Shown here: piece by piece, positions 35,336 to 45,500 of the stretch
How the letters are laid out: each line of letters opens with the position of its first letter
Position numbering within the stretch: position 1 is the first letter of the stretch
Assembly: GCA_030145385.1 (NCBI GenBank)
Contig: JAQYVU010000001.1
Location: 124,001 to 188,000, forward strand
Direction of reading: 5' to 3'
DNA: 64,000 bases
From: Desulfococcaceae bacterium
GTDB taxonomy: Bacteria; Desulfobacterota; Desulfobacteria; Desulfobacterales; Desulfosalsimonadaceae
Program-made: the position numbers and the translations under genes
The notes under the pieces: generated by a model
What the model was told of the DNA's origin: nothing
Seen by the model: only the letters and a program-made list of their open reading frames with translations
The model's database searches: none

Positions 35336-37159
35336 ATGGACAGAGAAAATGTTATGCTAAATGGCATTCTTGATACACTTGAAGATGGTGTTTACATCAT
35401 TTCCCAGGATTTTACCGTGGAGTATATGAATCGGAAGATGGTGGATATGTTTGGAGAGGGTGTGGGGAAAAAATGCTATCAAGTGATCAATAACAGCCGG
35501 GCTATTTGTCCGTGGTGCCGGAGTCGTCAGGTATTAAGTGGTGAAAGTATCAATTGGGAGCTTTATGTGCCCAAGGTGGATAAAACGTTTGAATTAAAAG
35601 AATCACCATTTACAAATTCTGATCAGACCATTTCAAAGCTGAGTATTTATCGGGACATTACCCACCTCAAACAAAAGGAAGCCAAGCTAAAAACCACTGT
35701 AGAAGAATATCGGACTATTTTCGAACATGTGGCGGTAGGGGTTTATATCAGCACAAAAGAAGGGAAGTTTGTTGATGCAAACCAGGCGCTGTTGGACATG
35801 CTGGGGTATTCCAGTTTGGAGGAATTTTTAGAGATTGATATTATCAAAGATCTGTACCTGTTTCCTGAAGATCGTAAAATGTTTCAGCAAATGATAGAAA
35901 GGGACGGCCGCGTGATCGACTATGAGGTTCAGTTCAAGCGGAAAGACGGCACTCCTATTCCGGTGCTGATGACCAGCCATGTGCGGTATGACCATCAGGG
36001 GAATGTTATCGGCTATGAAGGTATTAATGTTGACCAGACCCAGCGTTATCAGATGGAGCGAAAATTAAGAGAAGCCCATGATTTTATGAACAAGATTGTT
36101 CAAAGTGCCCCAATTTCAATAATGGCGGCAGACCTGGAAGGAAATATTATTATATGGAACAAGGCAGCCGAAAAAACACTGGGCTATTCATCGGAAGAAG
36201 TAATCGGAAAAATGCATATTACAAAGGTTTATCCGGATGGCAGGGCTCATGAGATCATGAAGGTCCTCCGCCGTTCGGAAGAAGGAGGCATCGGTGTTTT
36301 CCCGCCTCAGCCGGTTCTTTATGTCCGGCAGGACGGCAGGATAATAGAAGGTCATCTGTCGGCGGCTATGATTTATGATGATGACGGCAATGAAGTTGCA
36401 ACTGTCGGGTCTTTTGTGGATCTTACCGAGCGTATCGAGATGGAACGGGCGTTGAGCAAGACCCAGGAACAGCTGCTTCATTCGGAAAAGCTCGCAGCTA
36501 TGGGTCGCCTGACGTCCCAGGTGGCGCATGAGCTGAATAACCCCTTGTACGGCATTATGAATACACTCGAATTACTGAAGTCGGAAGTGCCGCCGGGAAA
36601 TAAACGGCGTAAACTGCTGGATATGTCTCTTTCTGAGATTGTTCGGTTGGCGGATATGCTGAAAAAAATGCTGTCCTTTTCAAAACCGGAACAGGAAATT
36701 AAAAAGTCTGTTAACGTCACTACGGTTGTGGATGAAATCCTGCTGCTTCATGAAAAGCAGCTTCAGGAATACAGCATTAAAATTAAAACGGATTTTGAAG
36801 CGGACCTGGCTGATGTTTATGCGTCAACCAACCAGTTGCGCCAGGTCTTTTTGAATATGGTTTCAAATGCCCGTGATGCCATGCCGGACGGCGGCACCTT
36901 TACGGTGAAAACATTTAAGGAAAATGACTTTGTAAACATTCAATTTACCGACACCGGTATCGGAATCGCAGAGGACAATCTCAGTAAGATTTTTGACAGT
37001 TTTTTTACCACCAAATCCAGTGTAAAAGGTGTGGGACTTGGACTGTCCGTTTGTTACGGGTTTATCAAGGACCATGGCGGAGATATCAAGGTGCAAAGCA
37101 AGCCGGGCGACGGCACAACTTTTACCATTTCTTTGCCGGTTCACCAGCAGGAAGAATAG
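35336..37159 (+). CDS. PAS-domain sensor histidine kinase
   Basis: 607 residues from ATG 35336, which has GAGGAGAC upstream; in-frame TTG 35264 is less likely. Three PAS domains: the first, about 8-110, includes a CPWC motif (ICPWCRSRQVL); the second is about 115-235; the third about 240-370. Then HisKA with the phosphoacceptor His398 in VAHELNNPLYG, and HATPase (NARDAMPDGG, DTGIGIAEDN, GVGLGLSVCYGF). No transmembrane helix: a soluble sensor. The signal is unknown; the CxxC in the first PAS may bind metal or sense redox. The response regulator lies 511 bases downstream. Confidence 0.88.
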   Translation: MDRENVMLNGILDTLEDGVYIISQDFTVEYMNRKMVDMFGEGVGKKCYQVINNSRAICPWCRSRQVLSGESINWELYVPKVDKTFELKESPFTNSDQTISKLSIYRDITHLKQKEAKLKTTVEEYRTIFEHVAVGVYISTKEGKFVDANQALLDMLGYSSLEEFLEIDIIKDLYLFPEDRKMFQQMIERDGRVIDYEVQFKRKDGTPIPVLMTSHVRYDHQGNVIGYEGINVDQTQRYQMERKLREAHDFMNKIVQSAPISIMAADLEGNIIIWNKAAEKTLGYSSEEVIGKMHITKVYPDGRAHEIMKVLRRSEEGGIGVFPPQPVLYVRQDGRIIEGHLSAAMIYDDDGNEVATVGSFVDLTERIEMERALSKTQEQLLHSEKLAAMGRLTSQVAHELNNPLYGIMNTLELLKSEVPPGNKRRKLLDMSLSEIVRLADMLKKMLSFSKPEQEIKKSVNVTTVVDEILLLHEKQLQEYSIKIKTDFEADLADVYASTNQLRQVFLNMVSNARDAMPDGGTFTVKTFKENDFVNIQFTDTGIGIAEDNLSKIFDSFFTTKSSVKGVGLGLSVCYGFIKDHGGDIKVQSKPGDGTTFTISLPVHQQEE

Positions 37160-37247
37160 CATTATGCCTGATGCCCGGAATCGGGACAGGGGAAAGGCGA
37201 GGCTTTTCTTATCAAGTCAGATGTGCCTTTAATCGCATACCGCATAC

Positions 37248-37290
37248 GCCACGAAAGCAGGGGCTCTCTCTGCTTTCGTGGCAATTTTTA
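37248..37290 (+). terminator. Rho-independent terminator after the kinase gene
   Basis: Perfect 13-bp stem gccacgaaagcag/ctgctttcgtggc with a 9-base loop, followed by attttta. Confidence 0.85.
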
Positions 37291-37373
37291 TCGAATCCCC
37301 ATTTGCAGCAGGATTTTTTCAGCATTTCAATTCCCTGGAATTTCTTTGTTTCGAAATAACTGTATACCAGTCA

Positions 37374-37452
37374 TTTAACACCTGGGCCTTGCATCAAGCT
37401 CATATTTGTCAAGCCCGGGGCTGCAAGGCCAATGTCTATGCCGGTGTTTAAA
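37374..37452 (+). other. Nested inverted repeat, candidate structured RNA or element remnant
   Basis: ggccttgca (37385-37393) pairs perfectly with tgcaaggcc (37422-37430), with an outer partial pair aacacc/ggtgtt. It lies in the 500-base gap between the kinase terminator and the response-regulator promoter. It matches no riboswitch class I know; the rest of the gap shows no gene. Confidence 0.35.
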
Positions 37453-37600
37453 GGCCTGGTGCTGAAAGCAGTAAATTTAAATAAAAAATCTAAAATAAGT
37501 AAAATTCCTCAAATATGATTTTCCCTATGCGTTCAAATTTTAAGTCAAGTATATGTAATTATATGAATTAATCAAAAAATTTTATTATTCTATTTTTTTC

Positions 37601-37629
37601 TTGACAACTTTCGAATCTATAATTACTAT
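37601..37629 (+). promoter_or_regulatory. Promoter candidate for the response regulator/C1 operon
   Basis: TTGACA at 37601-37606 and TACTAT at 37624-37629 (17-base spacer) in a very AT-rich stretch, 40 bases before the start. TATAAT also occurs at 37618 and 37627 but at spacings of 11 and 20. Confidence 0.45.
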
Positions 37630-37670
37630 AATAACTAAAATAACCGAAATTCAAAAAAGGAGTATTGATC

Positions 37671-38240
37671 ATGGATGATGTTTTTACAGTGTATAAAGCC
37701 AGTCAATACTGTAAAGTATCCCCGCAAACCATCATCAACTGGATCGATTCCGGATATATCATTGCCTATAAAACCCCGGGGGGGCATCGACGGATAAATA
37801 TTAAGGATCTTGAAGCCTTTATGCAGAAACAGGGAATTCCGATTCCTGAAGAAGTGACAGATGATGCACGCAAAAGGATACTGGTTGTTGATGATGATCC
37901 TATTATTGTGGAGTCCATTGTCCAGTCTCTGGAAGAAGATGAGCATGATTATGAGGTCATCTCCGCATCCGACGGGTTTGAGGCCGGGCTGCAGGTCAAT
38001 CATTTTAAACCGAACCTTTTAATCCTTGATATCATGATGCCGGACATCAAAGGTTATGATGTATGCAAGAAAATTAAATCCAGTGAAGATACGAAAGACA
38101 CCAGGATAATTGTATTGTCTGCGTATCTGGATGAAGAGAAGTTCAAAAAGATGAAAGAATATGGTGCCGATGCCTGTTTTTCCAAACCGCTTCCGCTTTC
38201 TCAGTTAAAAACCGAGGTTTCCCGACTTCTTGAATCCTAA
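37671..38240 (+). CDS. Response regulator with N-terminal MerR/excisionase-type HTH
   Basis: 190 residues. Residues 1-55 are a helix-turn-helix of the MerR/BldC/excisionase type (FTVYKASQYCKVSPQTIINWIDSGYI, TPGGHRRI). Residues about 67-190 are a receiver domain (ILVVDDDP, phosphoacceptor D120 in LLILDIMMPD, Lys in CFSKPLP). The DNA-binding domain precedes the receiver, the reverse of the usual order. The start is ATG 37671 with AAGGAG 7 bases upstream. It is the likely partner of the PAS kinase and may control the C1 operon that starts 40 bases later. Confidence 0.85.
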   Translation: MDDVFTVYKASQYCKVSPQTIINWIDSGYIIAYKTPGGHRRINIKDLEAFMQKQGIPIPEEVTDDARKRILVVDDDPIIVESIVQSLEEDEHDYEVISASDGFEAGLQVNHFKPNLLILDIMMPDIKGYDVCKKIKSSEDTKDTRIIVLSAYLDEEKFKKMKEYGADACFSKPLPLSQLKTEVSRLLES

Positions 38241-38279
38241 GAATAAAGGATTGGCATCCCACCTGGCAAGGAGGCATGA

Positions 38280-39155
38280 ATGAAACTTAAAGAAGCCCTT
38301 AAACGTAAAAATTTTGTCGTAACATCCGAAGTTCAGGCGCCCATGGGACAGGAACCCGAAGAGCTCGTCGAAAATCTCAAGATGGTTCGGGGGAGGGTGG
38401 ACGGTGTATCGCTGTCGGAGAGCGAATTCGAAGGGGTTGTCGGTGATACCATCAAAACCTGTGAGGTGTTAAAAGAGAATCGGTTTGAATCCATTTACCA
38501 GACAACCACCCGGGACAAAAACCGTCTTCAGCTTCAGAAGGATCTGATAGATGCCCATGATGCAGGAATTGATAATCTGCTGGTGTTTACGGAAGATTAC
38601 CGGATTACCGGGGATAGTCTTCAGGAAATGATGTTTTTTCATGTAGATGCGGGTAAGCTCAATTCGGTCCTGGAGCATATCCGGGAAGGCCGGACGGTTG
38701 AAGGCCAGGAACTCCAGACCAAAGCGGATTTTCTTCTGGGTTCGGGCGTGGAATCTTCCTGGGGGAAAAACGTACCGGATCTGGAAATGAAGGAGATGGA
38801 GGAAATGACTAAAATCGGCACCGGTTATTTTCTGACCACACCGATTTTTGATCTGGACAGTTTTGAAAAATTTTTAAGCCGGACCAATACATTCGGCGTG
38901 CCGGTGATTGCGGAAGTCATGATTCTTCGCACAGCCGGTATGGCCAGGTTTTTAAATCGTCATTTAAAATCCGGTATGGTTCCTGAGTGGATGATACAAA
39001 AATTACTCAAAGCACCGGATAAGGAAAAAGCCAGTATGGAATTGTTTGCCGATACCGTCAAAGGCTTAAAGGACCTTTGCCAGGGTGTCCATATCATTAC
39101 AATAGGGGGTGAAGAAAAGCTGAGACACTATCTCGATGCTGCTGAACTGAAATAG
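38280..39155 (+). CDS. Methylenetetrahydrofolate reductase family protein, copy 1
   Basis: 291 residues, MetF-like TIM barrel. VTSEVQAPMGQEPEELVENL, YQTTTRDKNRLQLQKDLIDAHDAGIDNLL and PVIAEVMILRTAGMARFLNRH match the family. It likely binds FAD and reduces methylene-THF or a related C1 carrier. A second MetF at 46537-47424 has a more conserved C terminus and lies next to metV, so this copy may be specialised. AAGGAGGC is a strong ribosome site. Confidence 0.75.
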   Translation: MKLKEALKRKNFVVTSEVQAPMGQEPEELVENLKMVRGRVDGVSLSESEFEGVVGDTIKTCEVLKENRFESIYQTTTRDKNRLQLQKDLIDAHDAGIDNLLVFTEDYRITGDSLQEMMFFHVDAGKLNSVLEHIREGRTVEGQELQTKADFLLGSGVESSWGKNVPDLEMKEMEEMTKIGTGYFLTTPIFDLDSFEKFLSRTNTFGVPVIAEVMILRTAGMARFLNRHLKSGMVPEWMIQKLLKAPDKEKASMELFADTVKGLKDLCQGVHIITIGGEEKLRHYLDAAELK

Positions 39156-39156
39156 T

Positions 39157-39292
39157 CCCGGCCGAAAACCGCAAATTTTTCCAATTTTTGCGTTGGGCTC
39201 GAATTTTAATCCTCAAAATACTCCATGTATTCCTCCGGTTAAAATTCTTACCCGCCTTAAACTTGAAAAAATTATCTGGTTTTCGTTCAGGT
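39157..39292. repeat. Dispersed repeat with inverted ends, family C
   Basis: Imperfect ~27-bp terminal inverted repeats: cccggccgaaaaccgcaaat at the left, and the complement of cctgaacgaaaaccagataa at the right. The middle contains a partial internal palindrome. It fills the gap between metF copy 1 and the FdhA-like gene. Confidence 0.6.
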
Positions 39293-39382
39293 ACTAAATA
39301 ATCTCATCTCATTTGAATCTGCGACCTGAATTGACAAAATTTATCACCCGTGCCCCTTGCAACTCATTAGAGGGAGCCGCTT

Positions 39383-42022
39383 GTGGAAATTATTGCTCTT
39401 ACGTTTAATGGTCAAAAGGTTACCTGTCCTTCCGGTACCAGTCTCTTGCAGGCTGCCGAACAAAACGGAATTAAAATACCGACACTCTGCTATCACCCGG
39501 ATTTAAAGCCGCACGGCGCGTGTCGCGTTTGTCTGGTGGAAGATGAAAAAACCGGCCGCCTGATGGCATCCTGCGTGACCCCGGCTGCCCAGGATATGTC
39601 GATACTCACCGATACCCCCAGGGTTTTAAACCATCGCAAAAACATTGTCCGGCTGATGATGGCGGAACATCCGGAGTCCTGTATTGTCTGCAGCAAAGGC
39701 AATCGATGTGAGTTACGGAAAATCGCGGCAAATCTTGGAGTCGGTGAATCCGGCCTTTACCCTATGCCGAACTATACCCCCTTCGAACAGCTGAATCCTT
39801 TTATTACAAGAGATCTCAGCAAATGTATTCTGTGCGGGAAATGTATTCGCGCGGATCATGAGCTCGTAGTCACCGGGGCTATTGAATATAATCATCGCGG
39901 TTTCCACTCTCGGCCGGCCACCCTTTATGAGAAACCATTAGAAGACTCCATTTGCACATTCTGCGGTACATGTGTCTCCATATGCCCCACCGGCGCACTT
40001 TCAGTCAAAAATACCCGTTATGTCGGCACCCCTGAAAAAGAGACAAATTCCATATGCGGGTTCTGCGGTGCCGGATGCAGCCTGACAATGGGGGTTGGCG
40101 GTGAAAAAATTGTAGAAGTCAACCCGTCAAAACGGAAGATCTCGGTTAACGGCGCCACCCTTTGCATGCGCGGTCATTTTGCCAATGACTTTATCAATTC
40201 TTCCGACCGGCTGATTCGGCCCATGATTCGCCCGCTGACTGAAACGAAAGATGAGGACAGTAATGATTCCCATATAGAAATTTTATGGGAGGATGCATTT
40301 GATAGCATTGCATCCCGGATGTCTGCCATTAAACGGGAACATGGCCCGCAAAGTATTGCGTTTATCGGATCGTCAAAATGCTCCAACGAAGAAAATTACC
40401 TTTTTCAGAAAATTGCCCGGGGTATTTTTGAAACACCCAACGTTATCAATGGCGGATATGCGTTCGGCCAGAAACTCCTGTCTTACATTGATGAAAAAAC
40501 CCACGGCACCTGCCGGGTTGCCCCCCTGGCTGACCTGGAAGACGCCGACGTGATTATAACCCTTTGTTCGGAGCCTGAGCAGACGGTTCCGGTGGCCGGT
40601 TATCATATTAAAAGAGCTGCCAAAAAAGGTTCCACACTGATCGTCGTTGATCCGGTAAAGACGGATCTGGTGATGTTGTCATCACTCTGGATTAGACCGA
40701 TTCCGTCACCGCCGGCGGACATATCAATCGCCGAACTGATCAGCGCGCTGGCCAAAGAACTGATTAAAGGAAATTTCCAGGATCAGCAATTTATTGATCA
40801 GCATACCCTGGGATTTAATCCATTCAACGATTCGCTGACTGATCTGGACCCAGCAAAAGCCGCTGCTCACAGCAATGTTTCAGCAGAATCCCTGAGCCGG
40901 GCTGTTGAGTTAATCAAAGATAAAAAAATTGCCTTTGTGATGGGCGCCGATATCCTGCATTACCCGGAGGGAGATCAACTGGTCGATGCGGTGTTGAATC
41001 TTTGTTTTCTGACAGGCAGCCTCGGTACCAAAGGCGCGGGTATTTTTATTCCTTTACCGGAAAATAATATCATGGGCGCCATGGACATGGGAATGGTCCC
41101 GGATTTGCTGCCAGGGCGAATAAAAATTGAATCTGAAACAGATCAGGGGATTGATTTGGGTGCTTTTATCGAGTCGGTTGAAGCCGGTCAAATTAAAGCC
41201 GCTTATATCATGGGTGAAAATTTATCAAGAGCACTTCCTCAATCACTGCGAGTTGCGTCCGCATTAAAGAATCTTGAATTCATGGTGGTTCAGGACATTG
41301 TTAATAACAAAACAGCGCAGATGGCAGATGTGATTCTTCCCGGTGCGGCGGTGTATGAAAAATCCGGTTCTTTTACCAACATGGAAGGACGTATCCAGAC
41401 GTTTGAACCGGTCGTGCCGCCACCCGGTGACGCGAAGGCGGACTGGGAAATTCTCGCTCATATAGCCAAGGCCATGGGGCATCCGGAGCAATACCAGACA
41501 ATCGGAAAAATCAGGCAGGAAATCCGACGGGTTGTGCCGATGTATCAGGGCCTGGGAAATCATCATCAGGACTGGATAAAAAACAGTAATTCAAACAATC
41601 CGTTATCCGGTGGTAAAACAAAATTTTTATTTTCCCCTCATCGCGCATCGGGGGACCGGCAAGCTGAAGGGGCTTATCCGTTTGTGGCCCGAATCAGCAG
41701 TGTTAGATATCATCTAGGCAGCGGCACTCGCACCAGCCGGTCCGAGAGGATCCGGGTTTATGCCAGGAAAGGCGAGATCGAAATATCTCCGGCTGATTGC
41801 CGGGATCTCGGCTTAAACGGTTCCGGCCTGGTCCGGGTGAAATCAGAATTCGGCACCCTGGAACGGGAATTTAAGCAAAATAACCGTTTGCCGGGAGGAC
41901 ATATTCTTATTCCCATGGCGGTAAATAACAATGATGCAATGAATCTTGTGGGCCTGACCGGCAATGAACAATCCGATTCATACGGCTGGACGCTCAGCCG
42001 GGTCAGTCTTGAGAAAATTTAA
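39383..42022 (+). CDS. FdhA/NuoG-like Fe-S/molybdopterin-fold subunit, no Sec/Cys
   Basis: 879 residues. [2Fe-2S]: C36, C47, C50, C64. The NuoG-type His/Cys cluster: H96, C100, C103, C109. Ferredoxin domain: C148, C151, C154 with Asp158 where the fourth Cys belongs, then C191, C194, C197, C201. A [4Fe-4S] motif opening the formate-dehydrogenase-like domain: C225, C228, C232, C261. In true FDHs the active-site Sec/Cys-His follows SKCSNEENYLxQK; here it reads NVINGGYAFG, so formate oxidation is unlikely. GTG start with AGAGGGAG upstream. It heads the NuoE/NuoF-GltD/MetV/MetF genes and is probably the electron-wiring subunit. Confidence 0.8.
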   Translation: MEIIALTFNGQKVTCPSGTSLLQAAEQNGIKIPTLCYHPDLKPHGACRVCLVEDEKTGRLMASCVTPAAQDMSILTDTPRVLNHRKNIVRLMMAEHPESCIVCSKGNRCELRKIAANLGVGESGLYPMPNYTPFEQLNPFITRDLSKCILCGKCIRADHELVVTGAIEYNHRGFHSRPATLYEKPLEDSICTFCGTCVSICPTGALSVKNTRYVGTPEKETNSICGFCGAGCSLTMGVGGEKIVEVNPSKRKISVNGATLCMRGHFANDFINSSDRLIRPMIRPLTETKDEDSNDSHIEILWEDAFDSIASRMSAIKREHGPQSIAFIGSSKCSNEENYLFQKIARGIFETPNVINGGYAFGQKLLSYIDEKTHGTCRVAPLADLEDADVIITLCSEPEQTVPVAGYHIKRAAKKGSTLIVVDPVKTDLVMLSSLWIRPIPSPPADISIAELISALAKELIKGNFQDQQFIDQHTLGFNPFNDSLTDLDPAKAAAHSNVSAESLSRAVELIKDKKIAFVMGADILHYPEGDQLVDAVLNLCFLTGSLGTKGAGIFIPLPENNIMGAMDMGMVPDLLPGRIKIESETDQGIDLGAFIESVEAGQIKAAYIMGENLSRALPQSLRVASALKNLEFMVVQDIVNNKTAQMADVILPGAAVYEKSGSFTNMEGRIQTFEPVVPPPGDAKADWEILAHIAKAMGHPEQYQTIGKIRQEIRRVVPMYQGLGNHHQDWIKNSNSNNPLSGGKTKFLFSPHRASGDRQAEGAYPFVARISSVRYHLGSGTRTSRSERIRVYARKGEIEISPADCRDLGLNGSGLVRVKSEFGTLEREFKQNNRLPGGHILIPMAVNNNDAMNLVGLTGNEQSDSYGWTLSRVSLEKI

Positions 42023-42057
42023 TCCTAAAAGAATTAACTCAGGGAGCGAAACGAAAC

Positions 42058-42546
42058 ATGGATCCGAAAGAAATTGACTGGAACAAGTTAGAAAGCATTA
42101 TTGAAGCGCATCGGACCCAGGATTGGAGCCTTATTCCGTTACTCCAGGAAGTGCAGGAGGCATTCGGGTATATTCCGCCGGAATCAATTGAACCCATCGC
42201 TGAATCGCTGAATATGCAGCCTGCCCAGGTCCAGGGAGTCATCACCTTTTACGCCGGGTTTTCGCTTAAGCCGAAAGGCAAATGTGTGCTCAAGGTATGC
42301 CGGGGTACGGCCTGCCATGTTAAAGGCAGCCGAAGCATTCTGCGGCATGTTAAAAATGAGCTTGAGCTGGAAGAGGGTGAAACCAGTGAAGACTATCAAT
42401 TCACACTGGAAACAGTCGCATGCCTTGGCGCTTGTTTTCTGGCTCCCACGATGATGGTCAACCGGGAATATTTCGGAAAATTGAATCCCACAAAGGTTTC
42501 CAGCGTATTGGGACAATACAGCAAAAACAAGGAGGATGAAGGATAA
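42058..42546 (+). CDS. NuoE/HoxE-like [2Fe-2S] subunit
   Basis: 162 residues, thioredoxin-like [2Fe-2S] protein. LIPLLQEVQEAFGYIPPESIE and GVITFYAGFSLKPKGK lead to cluster ligands in CRGTAC and CLGAC. This is the small partner of NuoF-type diaphorases in complex I, NAD-hydrogenases and bifurcating enzymes. It lies 2 bases before the NuoF-GltD gene. Confidence 0.92.
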   Translation: MDPKEIDWNKLESIIEAHRTQDWSLIPLLQEVQEAFGYIPPESIEPIAESLNMQPAQVQGVITFYAGFSLKPKGKCVLKVCRGTACHVKGSRSILRHVKNELELEEGETSEDYQFTLETVACLGACFLAPTMMVNREYFGKLNPTKVSSVLGQYSKNKEDEG

Positions 42547-42548
42547 GC

Positions 42549-45500
42549 ATGAAAAAACTTACCTCCATCGGACAGTTGGAATGGCTTCGCAATAAAATTC
42601 TTGCTGATACGAACAAAGGGAAAACGGAAGTCCATGTATGCATGACCGGCTGCCGGGCATACGGCGCGAAAAAGGTCCGTGATGCTATTGTCGAAGAAGT
42701 TGAAAAACAGGGACTTTCAGATGAGGTAGAGGTTCGATCAACCGGCTGTCATGGTTTTTGTGCCAAAGCACCGGTGGTTGCGATTGAACCCATCGGGGTC
42801 CAGTACCAGGAGGTGGATCCGGGCGATGCGGCTGAAATTGTTGCTCAGACGTTAAAGCGGAAACAGTTGATCGACCGGCTGGCGTATAAAGACCCGAAAA
42901 CTTTAAAACCGATTTATTACCGCAACCAGATTCCGTTTTACATGAAACAGGAACGACGGGTGCTGGCGAATTGCGGCCGGATTGATCCCACCAAAATTGA
43001 GCACTATATTGCGGCCGGCGGCTATGAAGGTCTGGTAAAGGCCTTGTCTCATATGACGCCTGAGGCAGTCATTGAAGAGGTAAAAACATCCAGGCTCAGA
43101 GGGAGAGGGGGCGCTGGTTTTCCCACGGGCTTAAAATGGGGGTTTGCCCGTCAAACACCCAATAATCCGAAATACATCATCTGTAATGCCGATGAAGGCG
43201 ATCCCGGTGCGTTCATGGACCGGGCGATTTTAGAAGGCGATCCTCATTCCGTGGTGGAAGGGATGCTGCTGGGCGCTTATGCCATGGGTGCTGAATACGG
43301 CATTCTGTATGTCAGGGAAGAATATCCCATTGCCGTGGATCATCTGAACCTGGCGATTAGCGAAACCGAAAAACTGGGACTGACCGGTGAAAATATATTA
43401 GGTACCGGTTTTAATTTTAAATTATCGCTTAAAATGGGTGCCGGCGCCTTTGTTTGCGGTGAAGAAACTGCGCTGATGGCATCCATTGAAGGCAAGCGCG
43501 GCATGCCAAGGCCTCGCCCGCCGTTTCCCGCCCATGCGGGCCTGGGTGGAAAACCGACCAATATCAACAATGTGGAAACGTTGGCCAATATTCCGCTGAT
43601 CATCAAAAACGGTGCCCGGTGGTATGGGGAAGTCGGGACCGAGAACAGCAAAGGGACCAAGATCTTTTCCCTGGCGGGAAAGGTCAATAATACCGGTCTG
43701 GTGGAAGTCCCCATCGGTGTGACCATCAAGGACGTTGTTTTTGATATCGGCGGCGGTATTCCAAAAGGCCGCAAGTTTAAAGCCGTCCAGATGGGCGGGC
43801 CGGCCGGCGGATGTGTGCCGTCACAGTTTTTAAACCTTCCCATTGACTATGATACCATTCAGCGGATTGGGGCTATCATGGGTTCCGGTGGAATGGTGGT
43901 GTTGGATGAAAATAACTGCATGGTGGAGATTGCCCGGTTTTTCTTAAGTTTCACCCAGTCCGAATCCTGCGGCAAATGCGCGCCGTGTCGTCTGGGAACC
44001 ACGCAAATGCTGGAAATCCTGACCCGGATCACCCAGGGCAATGGCAAACTCGGCGACATTGATACGATAAAATCTCTGGGCGAGACCATGATGGACTCAT
44101 CCCTGTGCGGGCTGGGTCAGGCCAGTCCCAAGCCGGCTTTGTCGACATTAAAATACTTTGAAAAGGAATATCTGGATCATATCCATGAAAACCGATGTGC
44201 GGGTGCGGTTTGCGATTCAATGGTTATATCTGCCTGCCAGCATGCCTGTCCGGCCGGGATTGATGTCCCGAATTATGTGGCAGCAGTGGCCAGTGAAAAT
44301 TACCGGCAGGCGGTCGATATTATTCGTGAAAGAAATCCGTTTCCCGCAGTGTGCGGCCGAATCTGCATCCATCCCTGTGAATATAAGTGCCGCCGGGGAG
44401 AGCTGGATGAACCGGTTGCTATCCGTGCGATTAAGCGGTTTGCTTCGGACTGGTATTTTGACAACTTCGGCCCGGATCGCGATCCGTTCCCGGTAATCCG
44501 GGAAGAGAAGGTGGCGATCGTCGGGGCAGGTCCCGCCGGTTTGACATGCGCCTATTTTCTGGCTCAGCTGGGCTATGAGACCACTGTTTTTGAGGCCCAG
44601 CCCGTTGCCGGCGGTATGCTGGGCATCTCTGTTCCCGAATTCAGGCTGCCCAGGGATGTAATAGAATCGGAAATCAAGTACATTGAAAACGCCGGTGTGA
44701 AAATCTGTTATGACTCTCCCATTGATGCCAATCATACCTTAAATGATTTGATGAAAGAAGGCTTTAATGCCGTCTTTATCGCCTCAGGCGCACAGTCCAG
44801 CAAACGGATCGGGATTCCCGGAGAAGATGAAGAAGGAAATGAAGGCCTGTTTTACGGGCTGAATTTTTTAAGCGACATCCGGACCGGCGCGGATATTTCC
44901 CTTGCCGGGAAAAGTATTATTATCGGCGGCGGCAATGTTGCCATGGATGTTGCGCGAACAGCGCTTCGGGCAGGGTCTGATGATGTCCAGATATACTGCC
45001 TGGAAAGCCGTGATGAAATGCCTGCCTGGGAAAAAGATGTTGAAGAAGCGCTGGAAGAAGGCATTGTTTTGAATCCGTCATGGTCACCCAGCCAGATTTT
45101 TCACAAAGACGGCAAAGTCAGCGGAATGAGCTTTTCCAGGTGCCTTAATGTTTTTGACCAGGATGGCAAGTTTAACCCGGCGTGTGATCTTAACGATACG
45201 CATCATATTGACGCGGACAATATAATTATCTCCATCGGTCAGGCGCCGGATATGTCGTTTCTGCCGGAAGACAGCCAGCTTGAAAGAGCGCTGTGGGGGA
45301 GCCTGGCAGTGGATGAAAATACACTGGCAACCAATGTTCCGGGTGTTTTTGCCGGCGGAGATTTCACCACCGGCCCGACATTTGTTATTCGTGCTATTGC
45401 ATCCGGTCGACGTGCGGCGCTGGCTATTGATAAATACCTGGCCGGTGACAAGACACGGATTTATATCCCGGATGAAAAATCAGACCTGGAGCAGGATACC

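Noticed and set aside
39383-42022. Selenocysteine formate dehydrogenase
   Set aside because: No in-frame TGA and no Cys/Sec-His at the active site position.
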